Assembly: GCF_002382885.1 (NCBI RefSeq)
Contig: NZ_NWVL01000007.1
Span: 103,687 to 167,686 of the forward strand
From: Streptomyces sp. WZ.A104
GTDB taxonomy: Bacteria > Actinomycetota > Actinomycetes > Streptomycetales > Streptomycetaceae
Length of the DNA: 64,000 nt
Direction: 5' to 3'
Part shown: one piece after another, positions 42,912-53,006 of the stretch
Numbering within the stretch: position 1 is the first letter of the stretch
Layout: every line of letters begins with the position of its first letter
The notes under the pieces: generated by a model
The model's input: only the letters and a program-made list of their open reading frames with translations
What the model was told of the DNA's origin: nothing
The model's database searches: none
Made by a program: the position numbers and the translations under genes

Positions 42912-45900
42912 TCAGTTGTGGTCGGGTTTGGTGAGACGGCTGGTGAGGCGCTGGGCCAGTGCCTTGAGGCTTTCGGCCTGGGCCAGCTCGACGACGGGGA
43001 CATCGATGCCGATGCGTTGCTGGATTTGGACGGTGAGTTCGAGGGCCATCAGGGAGTCCATGCCCAGCAGGTCCAGGCGGCGGGTGCGGTCGATGCGCTC
43101 GGCTGTGCTCTGCAGGACGGAGGCCAGCAGGTCCGCGAGCGTGTCTTCGACGATGGTGAGGGCTTGTTCGCAGGAGGCGTCCGTGAGTGCGTGGTGCAGG
43201 AGGTCTGTGGCCTCGGTGTCGCTCTGCTCGGGCAGCAGGTGTGCGGTTCGGGGTGCACTCAGGTTGGGCAGGACGCGATGCAGTTGCTTCCAGTCGGCAT
43301 GGGCGACGCTGACGACGGGGCTGCTGGAGTGGGTGAGGAGTCGGTCGAGTTTGGCCAGTGCCTCCTTCGCGGTCAGGGGCTTGAGCCCGTAGGCGTCAAG
43401 CTCGGCCACGCGTCCTTCGCGGTCGACGAAACCGGCGTCGGCGATCACGCTCCACTGGACGGCGAGCCCGTGGTCGCCGTGGCGGTGCCGCTCGCGCATG
43501 AGGGTGTCGAGTGCGTAGTTGGCGGCGACGTAGGGGGCTTGTCGGGCATTGCCGGCGAGCGCGGATGCGGAGCTGTAGACGATGAAGAAGTCGAGTTCCC
43601 GCTGGCGGGTCAGGGCGTCCAGGAGCCGGCCTGCGGTCATCTTGGGGCTGATGACGGCGCGGAGGCGGTCGTCGCTCAGTTCGCTCAGTGGCGCGTCGTC
43701 GAGAACCATTGCGGCGTGGACGATTCCGGCCAAACGGCGGCCGGAGGCGTCGATTGTGTCCAGGATGTGGCGCAGGTCAGCTTCGTCTGCGGCGTCGGCG
43801 GCGTGCACGGTGACGTCGGCGCCTGCGGCACGAAGGTCCGCGATGAGGCCGGGTGCTTCGGGGGAGCTGGAGCCGCGCCTGCTCATCAGGGTCAGGTGGC
43901 GGGCTCCGCGGGCCGCCAGGTGGCGGGCGGTGGCGGCGCCGAATCCGCCCAGGCCGCCGGTGATCAGATAGGTCGCCGCCGCGTCCAGGGCACCTGGTTC
44001 GTCGGTGACATGGACGGGCACGTCATCGTCGAAAGTGATGACGACCTTGCCGATGTGCCGCGAGTGCTGCAGGCAGGTGAACGCTTCACCGATGCGGGCA
44101 GCCGGGTAGGCGCGGTGGGGCAGAGGCATGTACGTCTTCCGGGTCACAGCATCGGTGATCGCGGCGAAGTGGGCCTGGGCCATTGCCGAGTTGCCGGTCA
44201 TGAGGGGCAGGACGTCCACGGAGTGGAAGGAGAGATTCCGCAGAAACGGCCCCAGTGGGAGCGAGGTGTCCGCCAGCAGATCACGCTTGCCCAGTTCCAC
44301 GAACCGACCGTAGGGCTTGACGAGGTTCAGGCTGCGGACCATGGGCTCTCCCGCCAGCGAATTGAGGACGACGTCGACGCCCTGGCCGCCGGTCAGATCG
44401 AGGATCTGCTCCGCGAAGTGGAGGCTGCGCGAGTCCAGGACATGCTGGACGCCCAGCAGGTGCAGCAGGTCCCGCTTGGCGGGCGTGCCGGCCGTGGCGA
44501 TGACCTCAGCACCTACCGATTGGGCGTACTGCAGGGCAGCCAGGCCCACCCCTCCGGCGGCGCCGTGCACCAGCACCGTTTCTCCGGCCGCCAGGCGGGC
44601 GACACGGTGCAGGCTGTGCTGCACGGTAAAGGCGACGATCGGCAGCGTGGCCGCTGCCTCGTAAGGCATGTCCCGCGGGATGGGCATGAGCCAGTCGGCA
44701 TGGGCGACGACGTGGGAACCGAAGCAGCCCTGCCCCACTCCGAAGACGCGGTCGCCCACGCGCAGGTGGGTGACGCCGGCTCCCACCGCACTGACGACAC
44801 CGGCACACTCACCGCCGACGGGAGCGGCGCCGGGGAACGGGGAGCTGGGCGGAATCAGGCCGGTGGCCACCATGATGTCGCGGTAGTTCAGCGCAGCCGC
44901 GGCAACCTGCACGACGACTTGTCCCTGCTGCGGCACCGGTACGTCCCGTTTCTCCCAGCGCAGTCGGTAGCGCAGCCCTGGTTCGTGCACCGCGAGGGTG
45001 AACGCGCTGCCGCGGCTGAGCAGGCTCGGCGGCTGGACCTGCCTGACGACGGCGGCGAACCGGCCGCCGGCGGTGAGGAACACTTCGTCCTGAGCCGGGC
45101 AGGCCAGCATTTCCCTGGCAAGGCGCTGCAGCACACGAGCCTTGCTCTCAGTGTCTTCCGGGACCGCCAGGGCGATCTTGCGTACGGTCAGTCGCAACTG
45201 CTCATTCGCCAGGGTCCGGGCCCCTCCCCACAGGGCAGCCGCAGGCCCGGGAACAGGAGCCGGGCACAAGGTACCGGAGGCCCAGGGAGCAACCAGCCAC
45301 AGGTTCAGCTTCGATCCTGGCGGCAACTGCTCACTGACCGTGCTCATCGTCCGTAGCACCGCCAGGTGGCGGACTGCTTCCTCCGTCTCCTCCTGGGCAG
45401 ATGCCGTGCTGTCCGGCCCGGAGATCAGCACGATGTCCGTCGGCACGGCGTCCTCGGTGTGCCATGTCGCCCAGTGCGCACGGTCGGCACCGGCCTCCAC
45501 CACCCGTACCGGACCGGCACAAGACCTCTCCAGCTCCCCAGCGACTTCCCGGGTTCGCCTCTCCGCAGCACGGGTGGAGGACAGACTGCCCACCACCCAC
45601 CGCCGGGTATCCCGTCCCTCGCTGTTCACGACGGTTCCCGCGCTGGCGGATTCAGTTGCGGGGCGGGGCTGGCGGGCGGTGTGGATGAGGGAGAGGAGAC
45701 CATCGGGAGATTCCTGGTCGCCGGTCTGGACGGTGCCGGTGAAGCCGCAGGAGTGCAGGAGGTCTGGCCAACGGTCCCGTTCCAGCAGGGGCCCTTCGGC
45801 GCGCAGCGCTGTGTCGGTCGCGGTCCAGAAGGAGTCCAGGAGGCCGAAGATCGGGGCCAGCAAGTCGTGACGGTGCGATTCCAGGGCCAGGAGGTGGCCG

Positions 45901-48900
45901 CCGTCGGTGAGGAGGTCGGCGATGCGCCGCAGGGCGGCGGTCAGGTCATCGGTGGCGTGCAGGACGTTGAACGCGATCACCACGTCGAAGGAGCCTGGTG
46001 TGAAGCCCTGGCCGACAGGGTCAGCGTTCAGATCCAGAACCTGGTAGTCGACGAAGTCGTGCGCTTCGAAGCGCTGCTGGGCCTGGCGGAAGAAGCCCGA
46101 GGAGACGTCGGTGAAGGTGTAGCGGGCCAGTTCAGGTGGCAGATGGGACAGCAGCAGACCGGTGAATCCGCCGGTTCCAGCCCCGACCTCCAGGATGCGC
46201 AGGGGGCGGTCTGCAGGCCACTCGGCCAGAAGTGCCCGCAGTACGCATTCAGCCAGGGCACCGAACTTCTGCACCTTCAGGGTGGAGTCGTAGAACCGCA
46301 TGGCGAGCGCATCGGCTTCGGAGAACAGCAGCTCCAGCGGATCGCGGCGGCCACACAGCACAGCGGCGAGGCTGTTTCCGCAGACGCCGTAGGACAGCAG
46401 TGCCGTGGCATCGCCCGGTGCGTCCTGCAGCAGCGCGGCGAACACCCGCTGTGGGTCCGGTTCACTCACCAGGCGCCAGTGCCCGTCCTTCTCGGCGCTG
46501 AGCAGACCTTGCTCGGTGGCCGTTGCCAGAAGAACCTGCAGCAGCCGCGTGTGCTTGGCTTCGACCCCGGCTGCGACGAGGTGCTTGAGGGTGAACTTGT
46601 CCTGGCCGGGGAGCAGTTCCCTCATGGCAGCGGCCGTGAAATGGCTGACGAGCTCAAGCAGACGCTCGACATGCGCATTGGGCTGTGCCCGCCATTGCTG
46701 CGCCAACTCGTTCATCCGGTCCGCGCAAGCAGCCCGCACGGTCTGCGGAGACGGCAGAGGTGAGGGCTCCACCGCTTCACCGCCCAGAGGAGCGGCGCGC
46801 ACGACGTCCGCGAGCAAGGCCGGCTCGCGGCGCGAGCCCGCATCGAAGCGCCGCATCCGGCAGCCCGTCAGTTCCAGCGCTACGTGCCCGTCAGGGGTGG
46901 CGACCGTCACGTCCCAGACGGCTTCGCGGTCAGTGACCGACTGCGCCCGGACATGGACCACACCGGTCGTGGGCATCGCCTGCCAGCAGCGCACCCTGTC
47001 GAATCCGGACGGCAGAAAGAGGACCGGTGCGCCCTTGACGGCGTCAGCGAGCAAGGGAAGCCCCGCCTGCAGAGCTCCGTCGAGGATGGCGGGGTGCGCC
47101 TGGTGGCCCGGGCCCGGCACCACCATGGCTTCGTACGAGGCCAAGACCTCGCCGTCGCCGGTGCCGAGCGCGGTCAGGGTCTGGAACGCGGGCCCGTACG
47201 GCAGGCCGGCACGGGCGCAGGCGCCGTAGTGCTCGCTGACCGGCAGGGAACCGGTCAGCCGGGAGCGGATGGCGTCAACGTCGAGGGCAGGTGGTTGCTC
47301 GCGCAGCAGGCGGCGTACCCGGCCGCGGGCGTGCTCGCTCCAGTCGCCCGCGTCATCAGCGCGGCCGGCGACGGTGAAAGCCCCGTCGGTGTTCAGGGTC
47401 GCCGACACACTGACGTCCGCGTTCGGGTCGCCGAACGGCAAGGTCAGCGCCCTGCCGATCGCCAGGTTCGACACCTCGGTGGGGGCGTCCAGAACAGCAC
47501 GGCCGGCGGACAGCGCCATGTCGATGTACCCGGCTGCCGGGAAGACCACGGAACCCGCCACCGTGTGATCGGCCAGCCATACGGCCATGCCCGCATCAAA
47601 CCGCTGCCGCCAGGAGGGAACGGCGACCGGCTGCCGGGTGCCGAGCAGGGGATGCCTGCTTCCGGAACGCTCGTCGGCGTCGGCATCCTCCAGCCACCAG
47701 GTGGGGCTGCCGTTCCAGTACCGTTCACGCTGCCACGGGTAGGCCGGTACATCCGCGACCCGTCCGGGTCGCGGGAAGAAGCGCTCCCCGTCCACCTGCG
47801 CACCGACCGCAAGGAGTTGGGCCTGCACCCGGTCCAGCGCCGCCGCGCCAGCGGCTGTTCGTGAGAGCGTCGGCACGACGGCGATCTTGGACGTCCCTGC
47901 GCCTGCCCGGCGCAGGTAGGTTGCCAGCACAGGATGCGGGCCGATCTCCACCAGCACGTCACACCCCACTTCCTCGCCTGTCAGGACGGTCAGGGCCTGG
48001 GAGAAGCGGACCGGCTCGCGGACGTTGCTCCACCAGTACGCCTCGCCCAGGTCCCGGCCGGTCACCGCAACCCCCGTGACAGTCGAGATCATCGGAATGC
48101 GGCCGCGCCGGGGACTCAGGTCGGCCAGGGCCGCCTTCAGCGGCTCCCCCAGACCGTCCATCGCGGGGCTGTGGAAGGCGTAGTCCAGGCCGAGGTCGTG
48201 GAAGAAGATGCCCTCCTCGTCCAGCGCCGTCCCCAGCTGGGCAAGTACTGCGCTGTCACCGGCGACCGTCACGTCCTGGTCGGAGTTGACTGCGGCCACC
48301 ACCAGCCGCCCGGCATAGTCCGCCTCGGCCAGCCGCCGCCGGGCGAGATCCTCCCCGAGGCCGACTGCCGCCATCCGGCCTGTACCGGCCGTCGACGCCT
48401 GGGCCCGGCTGCGGGCGGCGATCACCTGACACGCCTGCTCGCGGCTCAGGACACCGGCGCTGTAGGCGCCGGCTACTTCCCCCACGCTGTGCCCCGCCAC
48501 GGCGCAGGGCTCGATTCCCCGGACCGCGAGGGAGGCCACCAATCCGGCTTGCAAGGCGAACAGCACGGGCTGCGCCACCTCGGTTCGGTCCCACCGGGCG
48601 GGATCGGAAGGTGAGGCCAGTTCCTCCAGCACCGACCAGCCCAATAGCGGCGTCAGCTCGGAGTCGACGGCCGCCACTTCCTGGGCAAAAGCCGCCTCCT
48701 CCTGAAGGAGTTGTGCTCCCATACCGACCCACTGGGACGCGTTGCCGCTGAAGACGAAGCCGATCCGGCCACGGGGCGCCGCGCTGCCCGAGAAAGCTGC
48801 CGGGGCAGGCTCTCCCGCGGCCACCGTCCGCAGCGCCTTCGCCGCGTCGGCCGGACCCGCGGCCAGTACCGCGACCCGGTACGCGTGCTTTGCTCGCCGC

Positions 48901-50504
48901 TGGCAGGAGGTGAACGCCGTGTCATAGAACTGTGCACGGGCCGCGTCACCACGCTCCTGGGACTCGAACAACTCCGCCCAGGTGTGGACCGCCTCGTTCA
49001 GCGCCTGAGGTGTCCGTGCCGACACCACCACCGGCAACCGGCCGGTCTCTTTCGGCTGCGACTTGTGCGTCCCATCCGCGGTGCCAGCTCCGCTGGCCCG
49101 CTGCGTCGGAGTATCCGGGGCGGGAGCGAGGACGACGTGTGCGTTGGCGCCACCGAACCCGAAGGAGTTCACCCCGACCACACCACGGTCGACCCCGCCC
49201 AGAGGCCGGTCGCAGCCCACCGGATCCAGGCCCAGCCCTTCGAAGTCGATCGACGGGTTCAGCGGATGGATGTGCAGCGTCCCGGGAATCCGCTGCTCCC
49301 GCAGCACCAGCAACCCTTTCAGCAACCCCGCCACGCCCGATGCGGCCTCCAGGTGGCCAAGGTTGGACTTCAGCGAGCCCACCGGCAATGGTCCGTTCTC
49401 GCGCATCGTACCCAGCACCTGTCCCAACGCCCGGCACTCGATCGGGTCACCAGCCTGCGTCCCCGTGCCATGCGCCTCGACGTAAGCGACATCCTGCGGA
49501 CCGATGCCCGCCCGGGCGTACACCTGCTTGAGCAGCGCCGCCTGTGAGTCGGCACTGGGCAGCGCCAGCCCAGCGGTACGCCCGTCGCTGTTCACGGCGC
49601 TGGCGGCGATCACCCCGTGGATTCGGTCTCCATCCTTCACCGCCTCGGCCAAAGGCTTCAGCACCAGCACCCCGGCGCCTTCCGCCCGCACGAACCCGTC
49701 GGCCGCGGCGGCGAAGGGCCTGCATTTGCCCGTGGGGGACAGCATCGAGGCCTGGGAGAAGCCCGCGAAGCCCGCAGGGTTGAGAAGGACGTTGACACCT
49801 CCGGCCAGTGCCAGGTGGCTGCGTCCCGAACGCAGTGCCTCGCAGGCGAGATGCACGGCCGTCAGCGCCGAAGAGCAAGCGGTGTCCACAGCCTGGGAAG
49901 GACCGTGCAGGTCGAAGAAGTACGACAGACGGTTGGCCGCATTGCAGGCCGCCGTCCCGGCGATGCTGTAGGCGTTGAACTCGCGCAGCCGACGCTGCTG
50001 CAGATCACCGTAGTCGTGCGAGGACAACCCGATCATCACGGCCGCGTCACTGCCGGCGAGAGCCGCGGGATCGAGACCGGCGTTGTCGATTGCCTCCGCC
50101 GCGCACTCCAGGACCAGCCGGTGCTGCGGATCGATCTGGGCGGCCTCCTTCGGGGAGATCCCGAAATAGTCGGCGTCAAACGAGGCAATGTCGTCCAGGA
50201 GCCCTGCTGCTGCGGTGCAGGACTTGCCCGCCACTGCAGGACCGCCGGCCACGAAGGAGCCGACGTCGAATCGGTCCTCTGGTACTTCCTCCACCAAGTC
50301 CCGGCCATCGGCCAACGCCGTCCACAGCATGTCCAACGAGCGGATCCCGCCCGGGAGCCGTAGACCGATTCCCACCACCGCCACCCCATCAGGCGCCAGA
50401 CTCTGCGACTCGCGAGCGGATGGGGAAGTGTGAGCAGAGGCAGACAAAGCAAGCTCCAGAGACAGGGCGAGGAAGAATCTAGAGAGCAAGCCTCCCTGTC
50501 CCAC
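42912..50504 (-). CDS. single-module highly reducing type I PKS, KS-AT-DH-MT-psiKR-ER-KR-ACP, 2,530 aa
   Basis: Domains in order: KS (40-460; Cys210 in DTACSSA, His345, His384); AT (580-890; GHSVGE Ser672, YAFH at 775-778, malonyl-type); DH (950-1220; His980 in LADHTVAGSVVFP, Asp1142 in HPAILDGALQ); C-methyltransferase (about 1270-1610; EVGAGTGGF near 1439); a structural KR remnant; ER (about 1810-2130; HGAAGGVGLAALQYA); KR (about 2170-2350; TGGLGGFGAAT, active Tyr in YVAANYALD, LDD so B-type); ACP (Ser in LGMDSLMALEL near 2485). No loading module, docking domain or thioesterase. The layout is like fungal HR-PKSs and suggests iterative use. The start is uncertain: GTG 50504 or a later TTG before SASAHT. 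Confidence 0.9.
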   Translation of the reverse strand: MGQGGLLSRFFLALSLELALSASAHTSPSARESQSLAPDGVAVVGIGLRLPGGIRSLDMLWTALADGRDLVEEVPEDRFDVGSFVAGGPAVAGKSCTAAAGLLDDIASFDADYFGISPKEAAQIDPQHRLVLECAAEAIDNAGLDPAALAGSDAAVMIGLSSHDYGDLQQRRLREFNAYSIAGTAACNAANRLSYFFDLHGPSQAVDTACSSALTAVHLACEALRSGRSHLALAGGVNVLLNPAGFAGFSQASMLSPTGKCRPFAAAADGFVRAEGAGVLVLKPLAEAVKDGDRIHGVIAASAVNSDGRTAGLALPSADSQAALLKQVYARAGIGPQDVAYVEAHGTGTQAGDPIECRALGQVLGTMRENGPLPVGSLKSNLGHLEAASGVAGLLKGLLVLREQRIPGTLHIHPLNPSIDFEGLGLDPVGCDRPLGGVDRGVVGVNSFGFGGANAHVVLAPAPDTPTQRASGAGTADGTHKSQPKETGRLPVVVSARTPQALNEAVHTWAELFESQERGDAARAQFYDTAFTSCQRRAKHAYRVAVLAAGPADAAKALRTVAAGEPAPAAFSGSAAPRGRIGFVFSGNASQWVGMGAQLLQEEAAFAQEVAAVDSELTPLLGWSVLEELASPSDPARWDRTEVAQPVLFALQAGLVASLAVRGIEPCAVAGHSVGEVAGAYSAGVLSREQACQVIAARSRAQASTAGTGRMAAVGLGEDLARRRLAEADYAGRLVVAAVNSDQDVTVAGDSAVLAQLGTALDEEGIFFHDLGLDYAFHSPAMDGLGEPLKAALADLSPRRGRIPMISTVTGVAVTGRDLGEAYWWSNVREPVRFSQALTVLTGEEVGCDVLVEIGPHPVLATYLRRAGAGTSKIAVVPTLSRTAAGAAALDRVQAQLLAVGAQVDGERFFPRPGRVADVPAYPWQRERYWNGSPTWWLEDADADERSGSRHPLLGTRQPVAVPSWRQRFDAGMAVWLADHTVAGSVVFPAAGYIDMALSAGRAVLDAPTEVSNLAIGRALTLPFGDPNADVSVSATLNTDGAFTVAGRADDAGDWSEHARGRVRRLLREQPPALDVDAIRSRLTGSLPVSEHYGACARAGLPYGPAFQTLTALGTGDGEVLASYEAMVVPGPGHQAHPAILDGALQAGLPLLADAVKGAPVLFLPSGFDRVRCWQAMPTTGVVHVRAQSVTDREAVWDVTVATPDGHVALELTGCRMRRFDAGSRREPALLADVVRAAPLGGEAVEPSPLPSPQTVRAACADRMNELAQQWRAQPNAHVERLLELVSHFTAAAMRELLPGQDKFTLKHLVAAGVEAKHTRLLQVLLATATEQGLLSAEKDGHWRLVSEPDPQRVFAALLQDAPGDATALLSYGVCGNSLAAVLCGRRDPLELLFSEADALAMRFYDSTLKVQKFGALAECVLRALLAEWPADRPLRILEVGAGTGGFTGLLLSHLPPELARYTFTDVSSGFFRQAQQRFEAHDFVDYQVLDLNADPVGQGFTPGSFDVVIAFNVLHATDDLTAALRRIADLLTDGGHLLALESHRHDLLAPIFGLLDSFWTATDTALRAEGPLLERDRWPDLLHSCGFTGTVQTGDQESPDGLLSLIHTARQPRPATESASAGTVVNSEGRDTRRWVVGSLSSTRAAERRTREVAGELERSCAGPVRVVEAGADRAHWATWHTEDAVPTDIVLISGPDSTASAQEETEEAVRHLAVLRTMSTVSEQLPPGSKLNLWLVAPWASGTLCPAPVPGPAAALWGGARTLANEQLRLTVRKIALAVPEDTESKARVLQRLAREMLACPAQDEVFLTAGGRFAAVVRQVQPPSLLSRGSAFTLAVHEPGLRYRLRWEKRDVPVPQQGQVVVQVAAAALNYRDIMVATGLIPPSSPFPGAAPVGGECAGVVSAVGAGVTHLRVGDRVFGVGQGCFGSHVVAHADWLMPIPRDMPYEAAATLPIVAFTVQHSLHRVARLAAGETVLVHGAAGGVGLAALQYAQSVGAEVIATAGTPAKRDLLHLLGVQHVLDSRSLHFAEQILDLTGGQGVDVVLNSLAGEPMVRSLNLVKPYGRFVELGKRDLLADTSLPLGPFLRNLSFHSVDVLPLMTGNSAMAQAHFAAITDAVTRKTYMPLPHRAYPAARIGEAFTCLQHSRHIGKVVITFDDDVPVHVTDEPGALDAAATYLITGGLGGFGAATARHLAARGARHLTLMSRRGSSSPEAPGLIADLRAAGADVTVHAADAADEADLRHILDTIDASGRRLAGIVHAAMVLDDAPLSELSDDRLRAVISPKMTAGRLLDALTRQRELDFFIVYSSASALAGNARQAPYVAANYALDTLMRERHRHGDHGLAVQWSVIADAGFVDREGRVAELDAYGLKPLTAKEALAKLDRLLTHSSSPVVSVAHADWKQLHRVLPNLSAPRTAHLLPEQSDTEATDLLHHALTDASCEQALTIVEDTLADLLASVLQSTAERIDRTRRLDLLGMDSLMALELTVQIQQRIGIDVPVVELAQAESLKALAQRLTSRLTKPDHN

Positions 50505-50810
50505 ACACGACTATTGGTCACCAGAGAGGCAAAGTCACCCAAACGGTGCGTCACTATTTCAGCCAGCTGATGTCGGAGGCTGACTGCTGTGGCCTCGCAG
50601 ACTGTGCATGACCAGGGTGCCGACACTCACCGCTCGCCTCAGAGGCCAGTCGGGCGGAGCAAGGGCCCGCCAGACAGCCGGGCCGGGGCAAGGAGCACAT
50701 GAGGCTGACCCCGGCCCGGCACCCTACCCACTCCCTGCGTGTTCGTGCGCTGGCGCACTGTCCCGCCGCGGTTCCAGAGTGTCGTCGGATCGGTCGTGTC
50801 GTGGCCGCGG
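50505..50810. promoter_or_regulatory. region upstream of the PKS
   Basis: About 300 bp between the PKS start and the end of the MMPL gene, both on the minus strand. It should hold the PKS promoter. No repeat or hairpin stands out. Confidence 0.4.
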
Positions 50811-53006
50811 TCACCGGTTCCGTGCTTTGGCGGGTACGGGAGTCGTGGTGGGCGCTGCCCGGCCGGGCGGCCGCGGTGACCACCAGTTCGCCCGTCCGGC
50901 CAGTTGCATGAACGCGGGGACCAGGACGCCCCGTACGACGGTCGCGTCGATGAGGACGATGGCCGCCATCGTCGCGCCCAGCACCACCAGGAGGCTGATC
51001 TGGGAAAGCATCAGCGCGCCCATGCTTACGGCGACCACCAGTGCCGCGGCGGTGAACAGGCGGCCCGTGTGCTCGATGCCGAAGACGATGGCGGTCGTGT
51101 TCTGCCGGGTGCGCTGCCACTGCTCCGCCATGCGGGAGACGAGGAAGACCTCGTAGTCCACGCACAGCCCGAAGGCCAGCGCGGCGGCGAGCAGCGGCAT
51201 GGTGATCTCGAGCGTGCTCGCCCCTCCTGTGGCGGGCGGTCCGAGGACCTGGAGGCGCTGGAAGAGCAGGACCATCAGGCCGAGGGCGGCGCCGATGCTG
51301 AGCGCGCCCAGGACGGCGGCCTTGAGCGCCACCAGCAGGCTCCTGGTGAACAGCAGCAGCATGATGAACACTCCGCACAAGGTTAGCCCCGTCCACCAGG
51401 GGAGCGCGTCCGTGACGGCTTGTCGGGTGTCGTCGAGGTGGGCGGCCGTCCCGGTCACCAAGGCCGCGCCCGGGGCCGGGGTGGCGCGTACGGCGTCGAC
51501 CAGAGCGCCGGTCTGAGAGGACTGGACCGGGTCCGCGCCGAAGACCGTGACCAGGGTTCCGGGGCGAGGGGCCGCTTCCGTCTGTCGTTCCGCGACGCGC
51601 CGCCCCCCGGCGTACTCGCCTGCCGCCGTGCTCACGCGCGCCGCGCCGGGCAGTGCGGCCAACGTGCGGGCGTAAGCGTCAAGTTCGGCGGCCCGGGAAG
51701 CTGCGTCCGTCCGGGGCAGCACCACGGTCAGCTGCCGTTCCGGCGCGAAGGGGAAGTCCGCGCGGACGGCCGCGGCCGCCGTCCGGGCCTCGGCGGTGGG
51801 CGGGAGGATGGACTCGTCGGTCAGCGCGGGCCGCAGCCCCGCGACGGGCAGGGCCAGGCCGAGCAGGAGGACGGCCCCGGCCGTTCCCCACAGCCAGGGC
51901 CGTGCGGTGACCGCGACGGCCGCCCGTCGCCAGGCCGGGCTGACCGAGAGGTCGCCAGAGCCACGGCGCCAGGGTCCGCGACGCGGCGGGCGCGTGCCGT
52001 CGAGCTTGCCGCCCAGAGCGGCGACCAGGGCAGGAAGGAGGAGCAGGGTGCCGACGGCGCAGAACGCGACGACGATCAGCGAGGCGATCGCGAGGGAACG
52101 GATCAGCCCCAGCGGGAAGACGAGCAAGCCCGCCATGCACCAGGCCATGGTCAGGGCACAGAAGACGACGGCCCGGCCGGTGGTGGACATCGCCCGCCCC
52201 ACAGCCTGTTCGGCGTCCAGGCCGCGGGCGCGTTCCTCCCGGTAGCGGGCGAGGGTGAACAGGGCGTAGTCGACGGCGAGGCCGAAGCCGAGGGCGCAGC
52301 TGAGGTTCACGGCGAAGACCGAGATCGGCACCAGCCGGGTCGCGACCGCGAGCAGGGCCAGGGCTCCCGAGGCCGCGGTCGCGCCGATCGCAGCGGGGAC
52401 GAGGGTGGCGCTGAACGAGCGGAAGGACAGTGCCAGGACCACGAACGTCACCGGCAGGACGAACAGCTCCGAGCGGAGCAGGTCGCGCTCCGCCTGCTCG
52501 GTCGCGGTCACGTTGACCCAGGCGGGCCCGCTCACCGCCAGGTCGAGCCCGGGGGCGGCGGCCCGCAGGGACGGCACCAGGGCCCGCGCGGTGCGGGCGG
52601 CCCGCGACTCGTCGCCCTCCAGATCGACGAGCAGCAGGGCGCCCCGGCCGTCGTCGGACCGGAGCGGATCCCTCCCGGTGTTCCAGTAAGACAGCGCGGC
52701 GCCGACCCCGGGCGTCGCGGCGGCCAGTTCGGTCAGCCGTCGTCCCTGCGCGGCAGCCTCGGGCGAGTCGACCGGCCGGCCGGAACGGAGGTACAGGACC
52801 AGGTCGGGTGTCCCGGCACCGAACTGACGGGCCGCGGTCTCGGCCCGTTGCGCGGCTGTGCCGTCCGCGGTGTAGCCGCCGTTGGACCATTCGCCCCCTA
52901 CGCTGAGCCCCAGACCGGCAAGCAGCACGACAAGAGCGGCCACAGCACCGAGCACCGACCGGCAGTGCCGGAACGACCAGCGCGCCACCTGGCCGAGCAG
53001 AGGCAT
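50811..53006 (-). CDS. MMPL-family lipid/polyketide transporter, about 731 aa
   Basis: Polytopic exporter of the RND-like MMPL family. A first membrane segment (SVLGAAVALVVLLAGLG-type) and a large outer loop are followed by clusters of helices (LFVLPVTFVVLALSFRSFSA, SVFAVNLSCALGFGLAVDYA); the pattern repeats in the second half (ALAFGLCVDYEVFLVSRMAE). The paired GFGLAVDYA/FGLCVDYEVF helices carry the Asp-Tyr pair used for proton coupling. ATG 53006 (MPLLGQVARWS) is preferred; the frame is open to 53231. It probably exports the PKS product, by position. Confidence 0.85.
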   Translation of the reverse strand: MPLLGQVARWSFRHCRSVLGAVAALVVLLAGLGLSVGGEWSNGGYTADGTAAQRAETAARQFGAGTPDLVLYLRSGRPVDSPEAAAQGRRLTELAAATPGVGAALSYWNTGRDPLRSDDGRGALLLVDLEGDESRAARTARALVPSLRAAAPGLDLAVSGPAWVNVTATEQAERDLLRSELFVLPVTFVVLALSFRSFSATLVPAAIGATAASGALALLAVATRLVPISVFAVNLSCALGFGLAVDYALFTLARYREERARGLDAEQAVGRAMSTTGRAVVFCALTMAWCMAGLLVFPLGLIRSLAIASLIVVAFCAVGTLLLLPALVAALGGKLDGTRPPRRGPWRRGSGDLSVSPAWRRAAVAVTARPWLWGTAGAVLLLGLALPVAGLRPALTDESILPPTAEARTAAAAVRADFPFAPERQLTVVLPRTDAASRAAELDAYARTLAALPGAARVSTAAGEYAGGRRVAERQTEAAPRPGTLVTVFGADPVQSSQTGALVDAVRATPAPGAALVTGTAAHLDDTRQAVTDALPWWTGLTLCGVFIMLLLFTRSLLVALKAAVLGALSIGAALGLMVLLFQRLQVLGPPATGGASTLEITMPLLAAALAFGLCVDYEVFLVSRMAEQWQRTRQNTTAIVFGIEHTGRLFTAAALVVAVSMGALMLSQISLLVVLGATMAAIVLIDATVVRGVLVPAFMQLAGRANWWSPRPPGRAAPTTTPVPAKARNR

